Source of the DNA: Malaya genurostris | Taxonomy: Eukaryota; Arthropoda; Insecta; Diptera; Culicidae | Direction of reading: 5' to 3' | DNA: 64,000 bases | NCBI RefSeq assembly: GCF_030247185.1 | Contig: NC_080571.1 | Span: 9,776,501-9,840,500, forward strand | Shown: one piece after another, positions 43,186-56,177 of the stretch | How the letters are laid out: the number at the start of each line of letters is the position of its first letter | Position numbering within the stretch: the stretch's first letter is position 1 | Program-made: the position numbers and the translations under genes | Notes under the pieces: model-generated | Told to the model about the DNA's origin: nothing | Seen by the model: the letters and a program-made list of their open reading frames with translations, nothing else | The model's database searches: none

Positions 43186-43912
43186 AAGAACGAAAGAACG
43201 AAAGAACGAAAGAACGAAAGAACGAAAGAACGAAAGAACGAAAGAACGAAAGAACGAAAGAACGAAAGAACGAAAGAACGAAAGAACGAAAGAACGAAAG
43301 AACGAAAGAACGAAAGAACGAAAGAACGAAAGAACGAAAGAACGAAAGAACGAAAGAACGAAAAAACGAAAGAACGAAAGAACGAAAGAACGAAAGAACG
43401 AAAGAACGAAAGAACGAAAGAACGAAAGAACGAAAGAACGAAAGAACGAAAGAACGAAAGAACGAAAGAACGAAAGAACGAAAGAACGAAAGAACGAAAG
43501 AACGAAAGAACGAAAGAACGAAAGAACGAAAGAACGAAAGAACGAAAGAACGAAAGAACGAAAGAACGAAAGAACGAAAGAACGAAAGAACGAAAGAACG
43601 AAAGAACGAAAGAACGAAAGAACGAAAGAACGAAAGAACGAAAGAACGAAAGAACGAAAGAACGAAAGAACGAAAGAACGAAAGAACGAAAGAACGAAAG
43701 AACGAAAGAACGAAAGAACGAAAGAACGAAAGAACGAAAGAACGAAAGAACGAAAGAACGAAAGAACGAAAGAACGAAAGAACGAAAGAACGAAAGAACG
43801 AAAGAACGAAAGAACGAAAGAACGAAAGAACGAAAGAACGAAAGAACGAAAGAACGAAAGAACGAAAGTACGAAAGAACGAAAGAACGAAAGAACGATAG
43901 AACGAAAGACGA
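43186..43912. repeat. satellite block 3, (GAACGAAA)n
   Basis: About 90 copies of an 8-bp unit with a variant near 43363 and a few near the right end. The complement TTTCGTTC gives the open repeating frame SFFRSFVL, a by-product of the repeat. Confidence 0.95.
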
Positions 43913-46210
43913 ACTTCTGAATCGATGGCGTTCAGTTTCAATCAACTTGCAACTATTTTTGCTGTATTCTTCTCCAACAAGAACCAAATGTCAGAATCAA
44001 TTTCGGTCATATGTCCAAACAAATATCCAGATCAGTACAGCAGGTACAATTTATATATATAGGCTAGCGTTCAATCACACTCAATAAACCTGCCCATTTA
44101 TCTCCCCGTAATCGACATTGTCAGAATCAAATTGAGCAGATTTGCAGCAGCCCTGGAGGAAGTACTCTTCTACACAAAGCTCACCGCATCACCGGCGCTA
44201 TAATAAATCAATCACCCTCAAGTGGCCAATATCATCGTTTTGTGTCACACGCCTGATTCGATCCGATTTTCTCACAATCTCGGTCTGTTTGGTACTCGGC
44301 AGTCACCCACTCCATTTGTTAAGATACACAGATCAAGATCTTGGGACAGGGGGATGCTGTAATCTCTCCCCATCAAGCATTATCGAAGAAAAGCATCCTG
44401 CTTGGAGTAGGGAAAAAGTCCGCAACCTGTTTCATTGTTTGTTTGGTATGATTCATTCCTGGAAGCTGGTTTATGTAAGAAGCGTTAATTATGTCGGCTT
44501 CTTTGCTTTAAGATTATGAATTTGTTAGAACAATTTTTCGATAGATTGGCCTACTTGGATCACAGCACCTTTGCTAGTTGCAAACAATTGCCAGTTCAAA
44601 TTGGTTACTTTTTCGAGCTGATACACCAACCAGTGACATTCAGCTGTCAGAAATCACATTCGGTTTGTTGCTTTGAGCAACGAGTAACCACTTTAGAAAG
44701 ATTGGCTTTCCGGCAAATTGGATAGGAACACACTTGTACTGACTTTTTTTGCGACCCAGTTCGGAGCATTTTCGGAGCAATTTTTCTGTTCATTTAATTT
44801 GGTCAGTACTTCAGTTGATTGCCTCTGATGGATGAAGTGAAAAGTTGAAGATCGTCGATCCTGCTTTCCAATTTATCTCAAGTTCACCAGACGTAAGCTT
44901 AATTCCTTGGAACGTTTACTTCGGAACGGTCTACCTCACCAGCAGCGAATAAATCTTAATCTGAGTGCTATAATTGCATCGATCCTGACGCTATCGATGT
45001 CCTCGCTGAAGGTGCCACCGTGTTAATGTTATTCGTGCTTAATTATTTTCAGTATCAATAACAAAACGTATGCCACCCGAATATTCCCAGCTGATAGGCG
45101 ACGGTGGTTTCTTCGAACTTCTCACTCACGGCGGTGAAAGGAAAATCAAATAACAATTATCATTAGTGTCGAAGTAATTAAATTAATCGTTGTTGTCGGG
45201 GTTTATTTTTATCGTCCTTTTCCAGCGCTTGTCACAATCGGCCCGAGTTGGGACCGTCACTTGCCTGCCTGGTGCTGGACTTCGACATTTCGCTGATATG
45301 TAATAATTGATTTAATTGCTATCACTCTCATTCAATTGATAGCGAGCTACCGTTGGTATCGAACTTTCCGTCGTTTCGCCTTTTTTCGTGCATTTTATTT
45401 CGAATGCGAATGTGTTGCTTCACGATAACTGTAAGAAATCAATCCACAAAAAAACGGTAGTAAAATCACTACTCAAACGGATCTTCAAATTGCTTGTAAA
45501 TATTCAAACCATTCGTTTGCAATTACTACTTGATTTGAATCCATTAGAGCTTATGGGGGAAAAACGACACACTGAACCAGAAACTAGAGCATTTTTGAGT
45601 TGAGTTACGTAGCAGAAAACAAACAGCTACGTGCCTAGCCTACTACTCCTAATGCCGCATCTTACCCGACAGTTCCCATCGAAGCGCAACTGGTGGAAAT
45701 CGTGGCGCGTACAAATCACGGATTTCCACGGATCCAGACGTCTCGGTTGGGTGTTTGAGCTTTATATACGGGATCGATTTACTGCCTGGATTGAATGCAA
45801 ATATCATAATCTTTTTCGCCGCGGCGGTTCTGTGACACTTTTTACGACCGTGTGCGGTAACTTCTCGTGAGGGTGTTCCCCTTGGTTGCAGAAAAGTTTT
45901 TTTTCCTTTCCATTCCCGGAGAAACGGTGTTGATGCTTATGGGTTATTGATGATGTTATCGGTGAGTCGAGTTCAGCGATTTCCAAAAGGCGGTTTTTGG
46001 TGAGGGTGATAAGGTTTTGTGGGATAGAAATGAGATTTACGTTAAAATCGTTTACGTAGACGTAAATAACTAATGCGAGAGCTGTCATTCATAGTTCAGT
46101 TTAAAACATTAGAAACGAGCCATCCTAAGAAAAGTAGAACCTAACCTTTTTGTTGACAACGCCACATCGAAAACCAGTGCTTCGGTGTTCCCATCTGGTG
46201 CTGCAACACT
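43913..46210. other. no recognised feature
   Basis: Mostly unique-looking sequence of average composition. Frames up to 125 residues (44142-44519) have no recognisable domain. Confidence 0.4.
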
Positions 46211-46220
46211 GGACGAAACC

Positions 46221-46968
46221 TAGGACAGGACCTGACAATTGTTAATCCACTTTTAGGACCAATTTCGGACCAGCTCGTGATTGGTTGAAATTGACATAAG
46301 CAAGTACAAGTTGTTGAAATCAAGATTACTGCAGGGTGGTAGAAAAAGTGTTGTCAGTATCGTCGGTAACAATGTAGCTTGATATTGGATATTTTATTTT
46401 TCGGGTCATCTTTTCAAAATTATTAATTTCAATAGGATTTAGGTTCAATTTGTTTTTAAGTCCTGTCAATGCGGAAGGTATACGAGTACATTTAACAATC
46501 ACTGGATGATACAAAGAGAAAGCCTGAAATCATGAAGTGTGATATGGACGAGAATATTGATTATGTTGGTTGAGAATAGCACCGAATCTTTGGATACTTC
46601 TGTATGTTATTATTTTGCTCAAATAGAATATGTTGAATACCTACTTTAGTTAATAAAGCTGCAAAAATTAATTACCCAAAATTGAGTGTTTTAGAAAAAT
46701 TTTATTAAGCTGTTTCAACTAAACGTTTTCTTCAAAACAAACATCTGATCAAAATGAATCCAGAGCTATATTTTTGACCGATATAACATTTGTCTAAGTG
46801 TTTTCAAATGATAAATAATTGCATGTTATAAGGGGAGAAAGTTTTCAGAATGAATAATTAACTGGCAACAGTGGCAACGAGGCATTTATTATTTACAGCA
46901 GGGAACAACCGGAATAAGACGAGAAATATTTTTCTGGAAAAAGAAGCCAGTTGTCTGGTCCTGTCCTA
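46221..46968. mobile_element. 748-bp element with 12-bp inverted ends and a direct repeat of 8-10 bp
   Basis: Termini TAGGACAGGACC and GGTCCTGTCCTA are perfectly inverted and similarity continues inward (GACAATTG against CAGTTGTC). GGACGAAACC occurs directly outside both ends, at 46211-46220 and 46969-46978. A 9-10 bp target suggests a Mutator-like element; because the flank and terminus overlap in sequence, 8 bp cannot be excluded. No coding content. Confidence 0.68.
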
Positions 46969-46978
46969 GGACGAAACC

Positions 46979-48692
46979 AACGAAACGGGTAGTCTCCGAC
47001 AAAAACGGTCACACAGTTAAACTCGGAAGAAAAACCGCCATCGCGATACTCTAAAAACGATGCTAAGCATCAGTGGACGCTATTTGCATTATAAATATTA
47101 TCGCTGAATTAAATTTACTTAACAGTAAATTATTAGTATAACCTCCTAAAATTTACACCTAAACATACTACTGAAGAGTGTTTACAAGGATTTTTTCTTA
47201 ATTTTGCGAAAACGCTCTGAATGACAGTTTGAAATTCGGATACGGATGAAACTCAATAACAGTCTATGGGACCGTACAACCTTTCGTTGGAACCGAAATT
47301 TATGAAAATCGGTTTCGCCAACTCTGAGAAAATGGAGTGAGCTCCGGTACTTCCGGTTCCGAAAATTCTTCCTAAACGCAATTTTCTAGGGACAAAATTT
47401 TAGAATACCGAAATTTTTTCAAAAATGTTTAAAAAATAATTGAAATTCTCTCGAAAACTAACAACACCAATGAATATTGTTGCAAAAACACATTGATAAA
47501 ATAATCTTAATGTTAGTTGGATTAAGCACGTTTTTAGTGTAAACTTCAAAACGAGCAAAATATTTGATATGGTTTTCTGATTGGGTTGTCATAGGGGTGT
47601 GAGTGAACCGGAAATAAGAATTAGATTCAAAAGAACTTGAATTTCAGTTCAATGACGTTGAAACTAGGTTTGAAACTGGTTTCGCCTTAAGTGAAGATTA
47701 CATTGATTAAGTTTGGGAACTGGGAGAGTTAAAAACAATGTTTGAATGATTCACATTAATTCTGATTAAAATGAAAAAAATACTCGATTTATAATGAAAA
47801 AAAACAGTGTTGTGCACGAGACACGACCGATCACGATGACATTAAAAATGCATAAGCAACCTTCTCTACGGCATCATCGATTGGTACAATGATGCTTACA
47901 TGAAATACAGAGGCGCTGCATTTCATGTTAGTTGCATTGTTTAGAGATGATATTTACAGCAAAAGCTGTCTAATCGGTAGAAAAAACAATTTCTGATAAA
48001 AACGGGCGAATCCATGTAAAAAGTTATAGCAGAAGTTGAAGAAAAAGTTTTTACTCTGAGGTGGTAATGTTGATCTTAATTTATTGTGCGAAAACATTAC
48101 ACTTGGTTCAATATCAGTTTTCAAATGCCCGGGAATAACAAATAAAGTATTCAAAATAAATGGTACTCGATCGCTAAACATTCTAGTACTCGAGAAATCA
48201 AAATTACACTGGTTTCTCTTTGAAAAAATTTTGCTCCGAAAAAACCTAACCTTACCCAATTTCACATATTTCTGAGGATTTTCTATGTTCATTCGTAGTT
48301 TACACTAAACATTTTAGTAGTAATCACGTCGAAATCGATTTTCTTCTACTCCGAGTTTATTTTTATTACTGATATTTATTCGTATTATTGGTCTTCTAAC
48401 GACAGTTCGACATGTAGATGGTGCTGTTGTACAACCGATGATGTTTTCGAATGAAGCTGTCAAAATGCATAGGAATGTTTATTCTCCACCCAAGTAACAA
48501 TTCGAATGCCTTATGGTTTTGATTATAATTTATAGGAGTTTTGTAATTGATTTTTCAATCACTACCTGTTTTATGACAACTTTTAACCAGTAATATCATG
48601 GTTTTCAAAGCTTATATAAAACCCTTTACCTACACTAACAACAGAACTAAAAATAAAACAATTTGTACTAGGATAAAACCATGCAAACACTC
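46979..48692. other. no recognised gene
   Basis: AT-rich. The stretch about 48230-48400 resembles 50345-50480 (matching phrases such as TTCATTCGTAGTTTACAC and TTAATCGTAGTTCACAC), so a diverged dispersed repeat is present. Confidence 0.4.
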
Positions 48693-48695
48693 TTA

Positions 48696-48854
48696 TGGCG
48701 TTTTTCATTGAGAATCACTGGTGGCGTGGATTGCTCTGGTTTTGCATTTTCGAGCAGAAATGGCAATGAAACACCGTCAAAATATTGCATTTCTGCTCGA
48801 AAGTGCAAAATCAGAGCAATCCACGCCACCAGTGTTTTTCAATGAAAAACGGCA
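48696..48854. mobile_element. 159-bp hairpin MITE
   Basis: Arms of about 70 bp are inverted (GGATTGCTCTG and CAGAGCAATCC; ATTTTCGAGCAGAAATG and its counterpart). TTA at 48693-48695 and 48855-48857 is the likely target duplication, as in PIF/Harbinger elements. Confidence 0.78.
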
Positions 48855-48857
48855 TTA

Positions 48858-50984
48858 ATATTGCTTTCAAACATTTTCTTTAAAACATTATTGTCAGTTA
48901 AATTCTTCCATAAATCTAGTTTTGTGTGTGTGCGTGTTCATTGGATGACAATTTCACTCAGAGCAAATTTGAGGGTTCTAAAGTACATTTATGACAAATT
49001 AGTTGTAGACTATTTGATTTATTGCTTCTTAGGTTAGGTGTAATTTGCATTAAAGGAAATTTCATGGCCGCCATTATGATGTTCTATACCGTAGCATTTA
49101 TTGACATCAAATAAACTTCGAAATGCAAAAACGAAGAAATATGATGGACTTTCATGATTCGTTTTCAGAATGTATGCATAAGTTTTAACGCCACGAAATA
49201 GTTTTATACAAAAATGACGATGAATCACAAAAAATAATTTTCATAGATCATGAAGACTTTCGCAAAAACCGCATTTATTTCAAGGCGATTAGTTATAATT
49301 TTAGTTTTTATCCTTACATTCACGATAAAAATAAAAGCGCATGAAGTTTTTATGTTCGGAAACAGCCTCAAACTCGTAAAAAAATCTAATATTTTCTTAC
49401 TGATTGCATTCAAAGTAGACATGACACACACATAGTCAAAAAAAAATATTATCAAAACGTCAGTTTATTCATAGCGGAATTCATTCCATCCAAATAAATT
49501 TAATGTTGATCGTAAAGCTGGTTTCAAAATTTTCTTTAATTTGGAGTTTTAAAGCAGGTTTATACTGATTCTTCATTTTGATTTATAAACCTTATGAAGA
49601 ATGGTCCACTTGGCAGGAACATGCTCTTATATAGGTTTTCAGTAGGTTTTCGTGGAGTTTAAAGTTTTATTGCAAAATTTATTATGTACCATTGAAGACA
49701 GCTTCAAGTATTTATTAATATTAAAAATGTTACTTGGGCAGTGAAGTTTTATTTATTTGTTGTTGAAATTCGAACAATCAAAGAATATTCAGTTGTAATT
49801 AGGGAAAAAACATTGATTTCTATAAATTAGAATTTCCACCAATATTTTTGATATCCCGCTTGAGAAAAAATCTAGGTTTGTTGCTTTCAGAATAACCTAC
49901 AGATTGATAATATGAACTTTACCTGTGACACCACTCTGAAATAATTGGATTGGCCGTTTATTCCACCATTCCATTTGTTTAAACCTTTAATTTCGATTAC
50001 GAAAATTGATGACATAACCTCATTTAGCATCAATATCTAAATATAGTTTAGTATTGAAGAAATTAAAAGTTTACTTTTTATGCTAATGTTAAATGAATGC
50101 AAAAGTTTTACCCATTCCGTCGGTTTGTTTAAGGAAAAATTACTATGTTAGTAACTATTTCCGCTTTTAATACTCGATTCCTATATTGCTCTATGTGATA
50201 ATTTGCTAACATCATCATTTTCATGGTTTATAAAGTGAATCATAGAAGGCGTGGAGTTGATTTGAGTGTTGCGTTTGAAAGCCAATTGAATTGCCCAAAA
50301 AGATCGTTACAAATCATTACTGCCGATATGAAAATTTTCTGAAGAATCTAACCTAACCTAGTTGTACGCCTTTCTGAAGATTTTCCGCGTTTAATCGTAG
50401 TTCACACTAGAAAAAAACAATGGTAATTAATTTTCTTCCTCTCCTAGTTTACTTTAATTGCTGATATCTATTTGTATTATTATATAAACGAAAAAATCGT
50501 GGCAAATCACAACTGCCAACATGAAATTTTTCGAAAGATTTCCCCCTTTTCTTGGTTCCATTTTTCATAGGCAGGTGCCAGTTTGGCAGCAATGTGCAAT
50601 TCAAATTGTCAACCCTCTCAGCAGGCCGTTCTATTTTGTTAGCCCTTGAGCGCTTGTTGAACGACATACTGCACGAAATAACTTGCTAGAACGGTTTGTT
50701 GTTGTTTTTTCTCTTGCAAAAATAGTGTGAAAAGTGTGTGTTACCTTCATATAGAAAGAAAATTTATTGTTATTCTACGCTAAGTAGAAGTACTGTGCAG
50801 GTATGTAGTGTTAGTTAAAAAAAAATTAGTGGAACAAATTTCAGAAATTCTCCAGTAAAACTAGTCCAACGGGGCTCCAACTCCTCATATTAAAAATGGC
50901 TCAACAATGGACCTCTGTCTGCCGGGTTTGTTGAATGAAAATAATGGCATTCGATTCAACGGTCTATTTCAAAATCGGCAAATG
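48858..50984. other. no recognised gene
   Basis: Very AT-rich. It contains the second copy of the diverged repeat at about 50345-50480. Otherwise nothing identified. Confidence 0.4.
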
Positions 50985-51600
50985 TGGAAACCGCGCATCA
51001 TATGGCTATTTTCGGAACGGATGTTAAGAGTAAGTGCAAAAAATGATGTTTGGACTCGTTTCAAAATCCAAGATGGCGACTTCCGGTTTCTTGATATTTT
51101 TTGAAAATCCTTACAATATGGATACTTTCGGAACGAGATTGAAAAGTAGATGTACAAAAGTTTTTGCCGTATTCCTTGAACCTGGCATTCCTTGAAAACA
51201 CTATACCGTAAGCAACTTCATTGAATTTCGAAACGAGCTCAAACATCGTTAATTGGTATCCAATCTGTTCCGGAAATTTCTTTGTTTTAAGGGTTTTTAA
51301 GGCATATTGAAAAAGGATGTTATATTGGAATTCGAGACTACACCAAACATAGTTTGGCGGCATCTGTTTATTGAATACTTCCTAAAAATACTTATATTGC
51401 AAAGGTTTGCAAGAAATATCGATAAACCGGAAGTCGTTATCTTGGATTTCTGAACCACCTCAAACATCGTTTTCCGACATCTACTCATTAGTCCCGTTCC
51501 GAAAATACTCATATTGTAAGGGGTTTCAAGGAATATCAGGAAACCGGAAGGCCATAGGACTGTCTCTAGCAGCTTTTCCAAGACAATACACCGGCACATA
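50985..51600. repeat. diverged tandem repeat, unit of about 170 bp
   Basis: Three or four related units share phrases such as AAGATGGCGACTTCCGGTTT, CGGAACGAGATTGAAAA and ATACTCATATTGTAAGG. The units are strongly diverged and some phrases occur in inverted form. Confidence 0.5.
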
Positions 51601-53090
51601 AGAGCATCGCAGCCAGTATGGTAAAATCTCGATTTTAAGTAAAATTATTTGATGAAAATAACACTTCTGGTCTTTCATTGTCAGTATAATCATCCTCATT
51701 CAATTGACTTTTGCTGTAATACTCAAATGCGACTCACTGGATTTATTGCCAATTGAATTGTCCACGTCATTCGCTCGATTTGGCATTTTTGGGCTGTTCA
51801 TTATCTGTTCCTTCACTTCGAAAGATGGTTAGGTAATAAAAGAAATTACTAGCACTAGGAGGTTCTCGATGCAGCGCAGAAATATTTTAGTGACTATCTG
51901 AAAAATTCTTACGGACGGGATCACAAATGTAGGGTGTGTAGTAATGATTCCTAAATCCTTCGTTCTTCGTTTGCATTAGTTTCCAGAACCGAAACTTACA
52001 TCTCTGAAAAGGTAACTAGTTATCATCATGCCGTATTTTCGTTTTACATGTGAGCATCCTACTCATGCAGATCCGCAAAACTAATCCATCAGATTCCAGG
52101 GATTGGGGTTTTGGACGTTAATTGTCAAAAGTTTTTTTTTGTTTGACATCCGTGGTCGTCGTCGGCACCGGTGAAAGACCAGATACCAGGTACCATCTGG
52201 CATAAGTCATAATACCAGTATTGCAGTAATACGAACAAAGCGGAACACACACACAGCACAGCAGAGAAACTCTCGACGCCCACACTGACGACGGTAAGGA
52301 CTGGCGGTGGTCCAAACCCGACAGAACGACTGCTACTGGACATCATCACGAAGGACAATAAAAGTATAAAATTTAAATTTATTGCTCCCGGGCGATAAAA
52401 GTTGCTATCTACAATGTAATAAATTTTGCGCCTCTCTAGATTTCCGATGCAATGTCGCATCCATACGGTGCATGCCTTCCAGGGGGAGAGAAATACTGAT
52501 GCCGGGACTGACGAAACGAGACGACGCTATGCAACAGCTTTCGGTGGAAACGGCACTGGACAGTACATTACGGGTTACAAATAGATGGCGGAAAAGTTGG
52601 GCCCTGGGTTCTACTACTACAGCAGAATATTTGGTCCGGTAGAGTTAAAAGTTTCTGTGGCCAGCGCATGTTGGCTGTGTGCGACACCGACGAACAGCAT
52701 CCGTGTCCGTGTGGCGCTCGGTCACTTTCGAGAGTATTAATGCGGATATGATTCAATTTATCTTCATTTTCTGTTAATTGAGAAATGTTTATTTTTCAGT
52801 TCGGAACTCGTTTGGCTTTGTTTGAAGTCAGAGTTAACGAATAACTACTGCTGTGTATTAAACTCGAGCTACTTTAGATCAATTATTCCACATTTTATGT
52901 GTAATTGTGTTACGAGTTTGTCATTTATTTGACATGTTTTATAGTTAGTTTTAGGTCCTACAACTTCGCCTCATTCATTCTGATCCGTTGACTAGTGTTT
53001 ATGTTTTGGCACAGATGGAGGTAGTACATTTGGGATCCTGGTAAAGAAACAATTTGCTCTACAATCAATCACAATCCTGATTATTGCATT
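51601..53090. other. no recognised feature
   Basis: About 52130-52330 is less AT-rich and holds a CACACACACAGCACAGCAGAG stretch followed by ACGACGGTAAGG, which could be a splice donor of a non-coding exon; the sequence alone cannot show this. Confidence 0.35.
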
Positions 53091-53093
53091 TAC

Positions 53094-53520
53094 ATAAGTC
53101 TCATCGTCCAACAAAACGCATGCATCCGGACACTGCAAAAGACGCAAATACAATTTCCGGGCCCTTGTTGTTGCTCGCTTCTTCTGTTCTACACTTTGTT
53201 TCGAGATTTTCTGTTTCTTGAAGGTCTTAAGGTGATTTCGCCTTTTGATACGCTGGATCCAAATCACGTATCGACATTGATTTGTTCTTCATGATTAGAG
53301 ATACCACTTTCTGGTCCAGTTTCGGGTTGGAAGAACCAGGTTTTCTGCCTCTTCCTGGTAGCTCATCCAAAGAATAGTGTTCCCCAAACTTATTAATGAT
53401 GTTTTTAACACTGACATGATGAATTCCAAACCGCTTCGCCAATTTTTCGTATAGTAATACCCTTCTCACTTAGCCATATGTCCAGAACCTTAATTTTCAC
53501 ATCCTTTTCAATACGCGCAA
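53094..53520 (-). pseudogene. DD37E-type transposase relic, start codon lost
   Basis: The usual start MSRIEKEV reads IARIEKDV here because ATG has become ATT. The first HTH is interrupted by a 1-bp frameshift near 53445-53450. A deletion of about 30 bp removes the middle of the second HTH (IRDL joins directly to the QRIKRRNHLKTF region). The first aspartate motif LLDDETYV remains. No product is expected. Confidence 0.82.
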
Positions 53521-53675
53521 TTTGAAAGCGAAGAATTTCAACCGCACAAACAAGTAAACAAACGAAAGCTGACAGCCAAACGCACAGCATGCTGTGATCT
53601 GAGTATAAAAAAACATTCACAAATACATGCGTTCAACACAAATGTATGTGGATAGCTTATTTTCGATACACTCCT
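53094..53675 (-). mobile_element. DD37E-type Tc1/mariner element, copy 3, truncated
   Basis: The right end carries the terminal sequence CGATACACTCCT, but the next bases are GA rather than TA. The left part stops just after the first catalytic motif; the catalytic half and left terminus are absent. The subterminal GCATGCTGTG region is conserved. Confidence 0.8.
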
Positions 53676-54005
53676 GATTGACGAAGGAAATTTCAGAGGT
53701 TCAGGAGTAAAAATTTGAACTGCCCAACCCAGCTGAGCGATGACGATGTTTGATTTTGGAAAATAAAAATTGGTCCTCAAAGAAGAGCGCTGATTCCAGA
53801 GAATTTCTAAGGCACAAATATTAATGGTTTATGACATCCATTACTAAGCTCTACGTGTAATCGTGCCTTGAAATTTTCTTGAATTTCAATGTCAAATAAT
53901 GTCTTTCAACATTTCTGTAAAAATATAAATACTTTAAGTTTAGTACTTGTGATTGGCATTACAACATTTTCGAATTTGTTCGTAAAAAAAACTCTTGCTT
54001 TACTG
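53676..54005. other. spacer without recognised feature
   Basis: AT-rich spacer between DD37E copy 3 and family B copy 3. Confidence 0.4.
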
Positions 54006-54219
54006 TTAAGGTGAAACGTAGTCCCAACAAATGAGCGCAAAAATTAACCGCTCGAGTTGAACGAATTGTTGCACAAAGCATAACAGGCAAAACCGACACA
54101 TAGAAATCAGGAATATTTTCAGTGATTGAGCGCAGTGGGCTTACCACACGTTTTGTTGGCTGGCAAAACAGAGACTCATTGATTCGTAATGGATTTGTGA
54201 ATATTTTACAATTGGAATA

Positions 54220-54694
54220 CACTAAGGTCTTCTTTTATGCGTTTTTATGCGACTTTTTGATGCAGAGTTTCAGAGTTATGCGTTTTTTTTAATGCGATTT
54301 TTTAGAGTTATGCGGTTTTTTTCAGGTGAATTTTCAGAGTTATGCGGTTTTTTTATGCGGTGCCTGAACTCGCATAAAAAATGACTTGCTAAGGTCTTTT
54401 TTTATGCGGTTTTTTATGCCACCTTTTTTATGCGAAGTTTCAGATTTATGCGGTTTTTTATGCGAATTTTCAAAGTTATGCGGTTTTTTTATGCGAATTT
54501 TCAGAGTTATGCGGTTTTTTTTATGCGGTGCGTAAATTCGCATAAAAAATGACTTGCTAAGGTCTTTTTTTATGCGGTTTTTTATGAGACTTTTTTATGC
54601 AAAGTTTCAGAGTTATGCGGTTTTTTAATGCGAATTTTCAGAGTTATGCGGTTTTTTTATGCGGTACGTAAATTCGCATAAAAATACTTCAGTG
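54220..54694. mobile_element. TATGCG-repeat MITE, copy 1
   Basis: Termini CACTAAGGTC and TACTTCAGTG, with TA at 54218-54219 and 54695-54696. Comparison with family B copy 1 (TGAATATATGCTAATTC) confirms insertion at TA. The interior is built of degenerate units with TTATGCGGTTTTTT and AATTTTCAGAG, in both orientations. A TA target suggests a Tc1/mariner-driven MITE. Confidence 0.75.
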
Positions 54695-54945
54695 TATATC
54701 CTAATTCAATCTTTATTGTTATTAATTACTATTACACTAGAGCTTTGAACCATTAGTATTTATAATTTTTAGTTTTGTTACAGTCTGAAGTGATATCCAT
54801 TATTTGATATGACAAAATAAAGCAACATCAATGCATTGAGCTAAACAGAGGTAAAAATTACTAGCATTATAAACGTCAGTAAACTTAGAAAATGAACCTA
54901 TTTTATTGTATTCATCTCGTGGTTTTTGCCTTTTTCATATCACTG

Positions 54946-55517
54946 TGAAAACCGTCTCTTGAAGCGAATGTCATGTGCCATTCGACTCAGCTTGACGAAC
55001 TGAGTAAATGTCTGTGTTTGAACCGATCTTCACAATCTTAGATTCAACTGAAATGTCTTAGGATACCATAAAATATCCCAATTTTCATTCGGATTAAACT
55101 CCTGGTTCCGGAGGTAGGGGGCGTAGTGTAAAAATATCAATTTCAAGATTATTTTTTTCATAATCTACCTCTTTATGTTGGCTAGTGAATTTTTCTAGTT
55201 TGCAGATCGTTAGAGTTAGTGTCCAAGTTGATCCATTGATAGACCCATAAATGATTTGCTGAATTTGGTCCAAGTCTCCAAATTCCAATCCAATCCAAAA
55301 TTTAAATTGCCATAGAGAATTTAAAAAAAATTGTAGGTCTTATTACTGTATGGTAGAAAGAACCGGATGCCACTATACCGATATCCAGCTTTCGGTTCCG
55401 AAAGTACCGACAATAGTAATCTAATGTGATAGATAGAGCTCACTTCACTTTCTCCCATACGATTGAATAAATTTTTCACTAACTTAAATTCAAATGTAGT
55501 ATATCAATGTATTAGTA
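54946..55517. other. no recognised feature
   Basis: Sequence inside family B copy 3 that is absent from copies 1 and 2. No inverted ends or coding signal noted. Confidence 0.35.
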
Positions 55518-55970
55518 CAGGGTGTCCCACGAAAAATTTCGAATTTAAAAATGCAATAATAAAAACAAACGCTTTGAAAGACTTCAATGATTATACATTT
55601 ATTATAAAGGTTATGAAATTTTTATGAAAAATAAGTTCAACCCCCACGGTAAGCTTGGCAGTAGCTAATCCACCCGATTTTTGAGTACATTTTCAATTGT
55701 TTCTGGCCTTATATCATCAATAGCAACTTGAATTTTGCGCTTCAGGTCTTCAACTGCTTCTGGATGGTTTGCGTAACATTTGTCCGCCCCCAGCGGCGTC
55801 AAATCGCAGCTTTTTGGAGGCCAATTCACATTACCATATCTGATGATTATTCGATTTTCAAGGATTGATCGCAGAACATCGATTGCATCTTTGGTTGTGT
55901 GGCACGTAGCACCGTCCTGTCGAAATAAAGCATATCAAACCGTTTTTTTATTGTTGCATTTTTAAATTGT
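55518..55970 (-). mobile_element. deleted Tc1/mariner-superfamily element (CAGGGTGTCCCACG end)
   Basis: The left end CAGGGTGTCCCACGAAAAA is typical of a widespread insect group. A subterminal inverted repeat of about 23 bp (AATTTAAAAATGCAATAATA near 55540, inverted near 55945-55968) marks the right side, where the outermost bases are missing. Confidence 0.68.
55665..55928 (-). pseudogene. Tc1/mariner-superfamily transposase C-terminal fragment
   Basis: On the minus strand the frame reads RQDGATCHTTKDAIDVLRS, containing the second catalytic aspartate, then NVNWPPKSCDLTPLGAD with the third catalytic position, and ends at TAG 55665-55667. The usual DYFLWG stretch after the SCDLTPL block is missing, so the copy has an internal deletion. 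The N-terminal DNA-binding region and first aspartate are absent. Its sequence is clearly different from the DD37E group and from the 8-kb mariner. Confidence 0.82.
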
Positions 55971-56177
55971 AGTATTTTGGGGATTTTTAGCTGTAATATA
56001 TAGGAGAAAATGTAAATGAGTAAGGCATCATCACACCACTAGGTGGATTTAAACAGATTTTCAACACAAAATTCTATGCCTAAATTTGTGTTATTTTGGT
56101 TTTTCTCTATGGAAAGGTATTAGAATTGCTGGAAAAACCAACTTTTGAACGGAGCCTCGGAGACCCATAGTGTTATA

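Noticed and set aside
41017..43912. CRISPR array
   Set aside because: The repeats are contiguous 7-8 bp units without spacers, and the genome is eukaryotic.
40934..43987. Very long minus-strand open frames (up to 772 residues) with FMVYGLW, FVFCVLC and SFFRSFVL repeats
   Set aside because: They are by-products of stop-free 7-bp and 8-bp satellites; all frames read the same periodic peptide and no independent coding signal exists.
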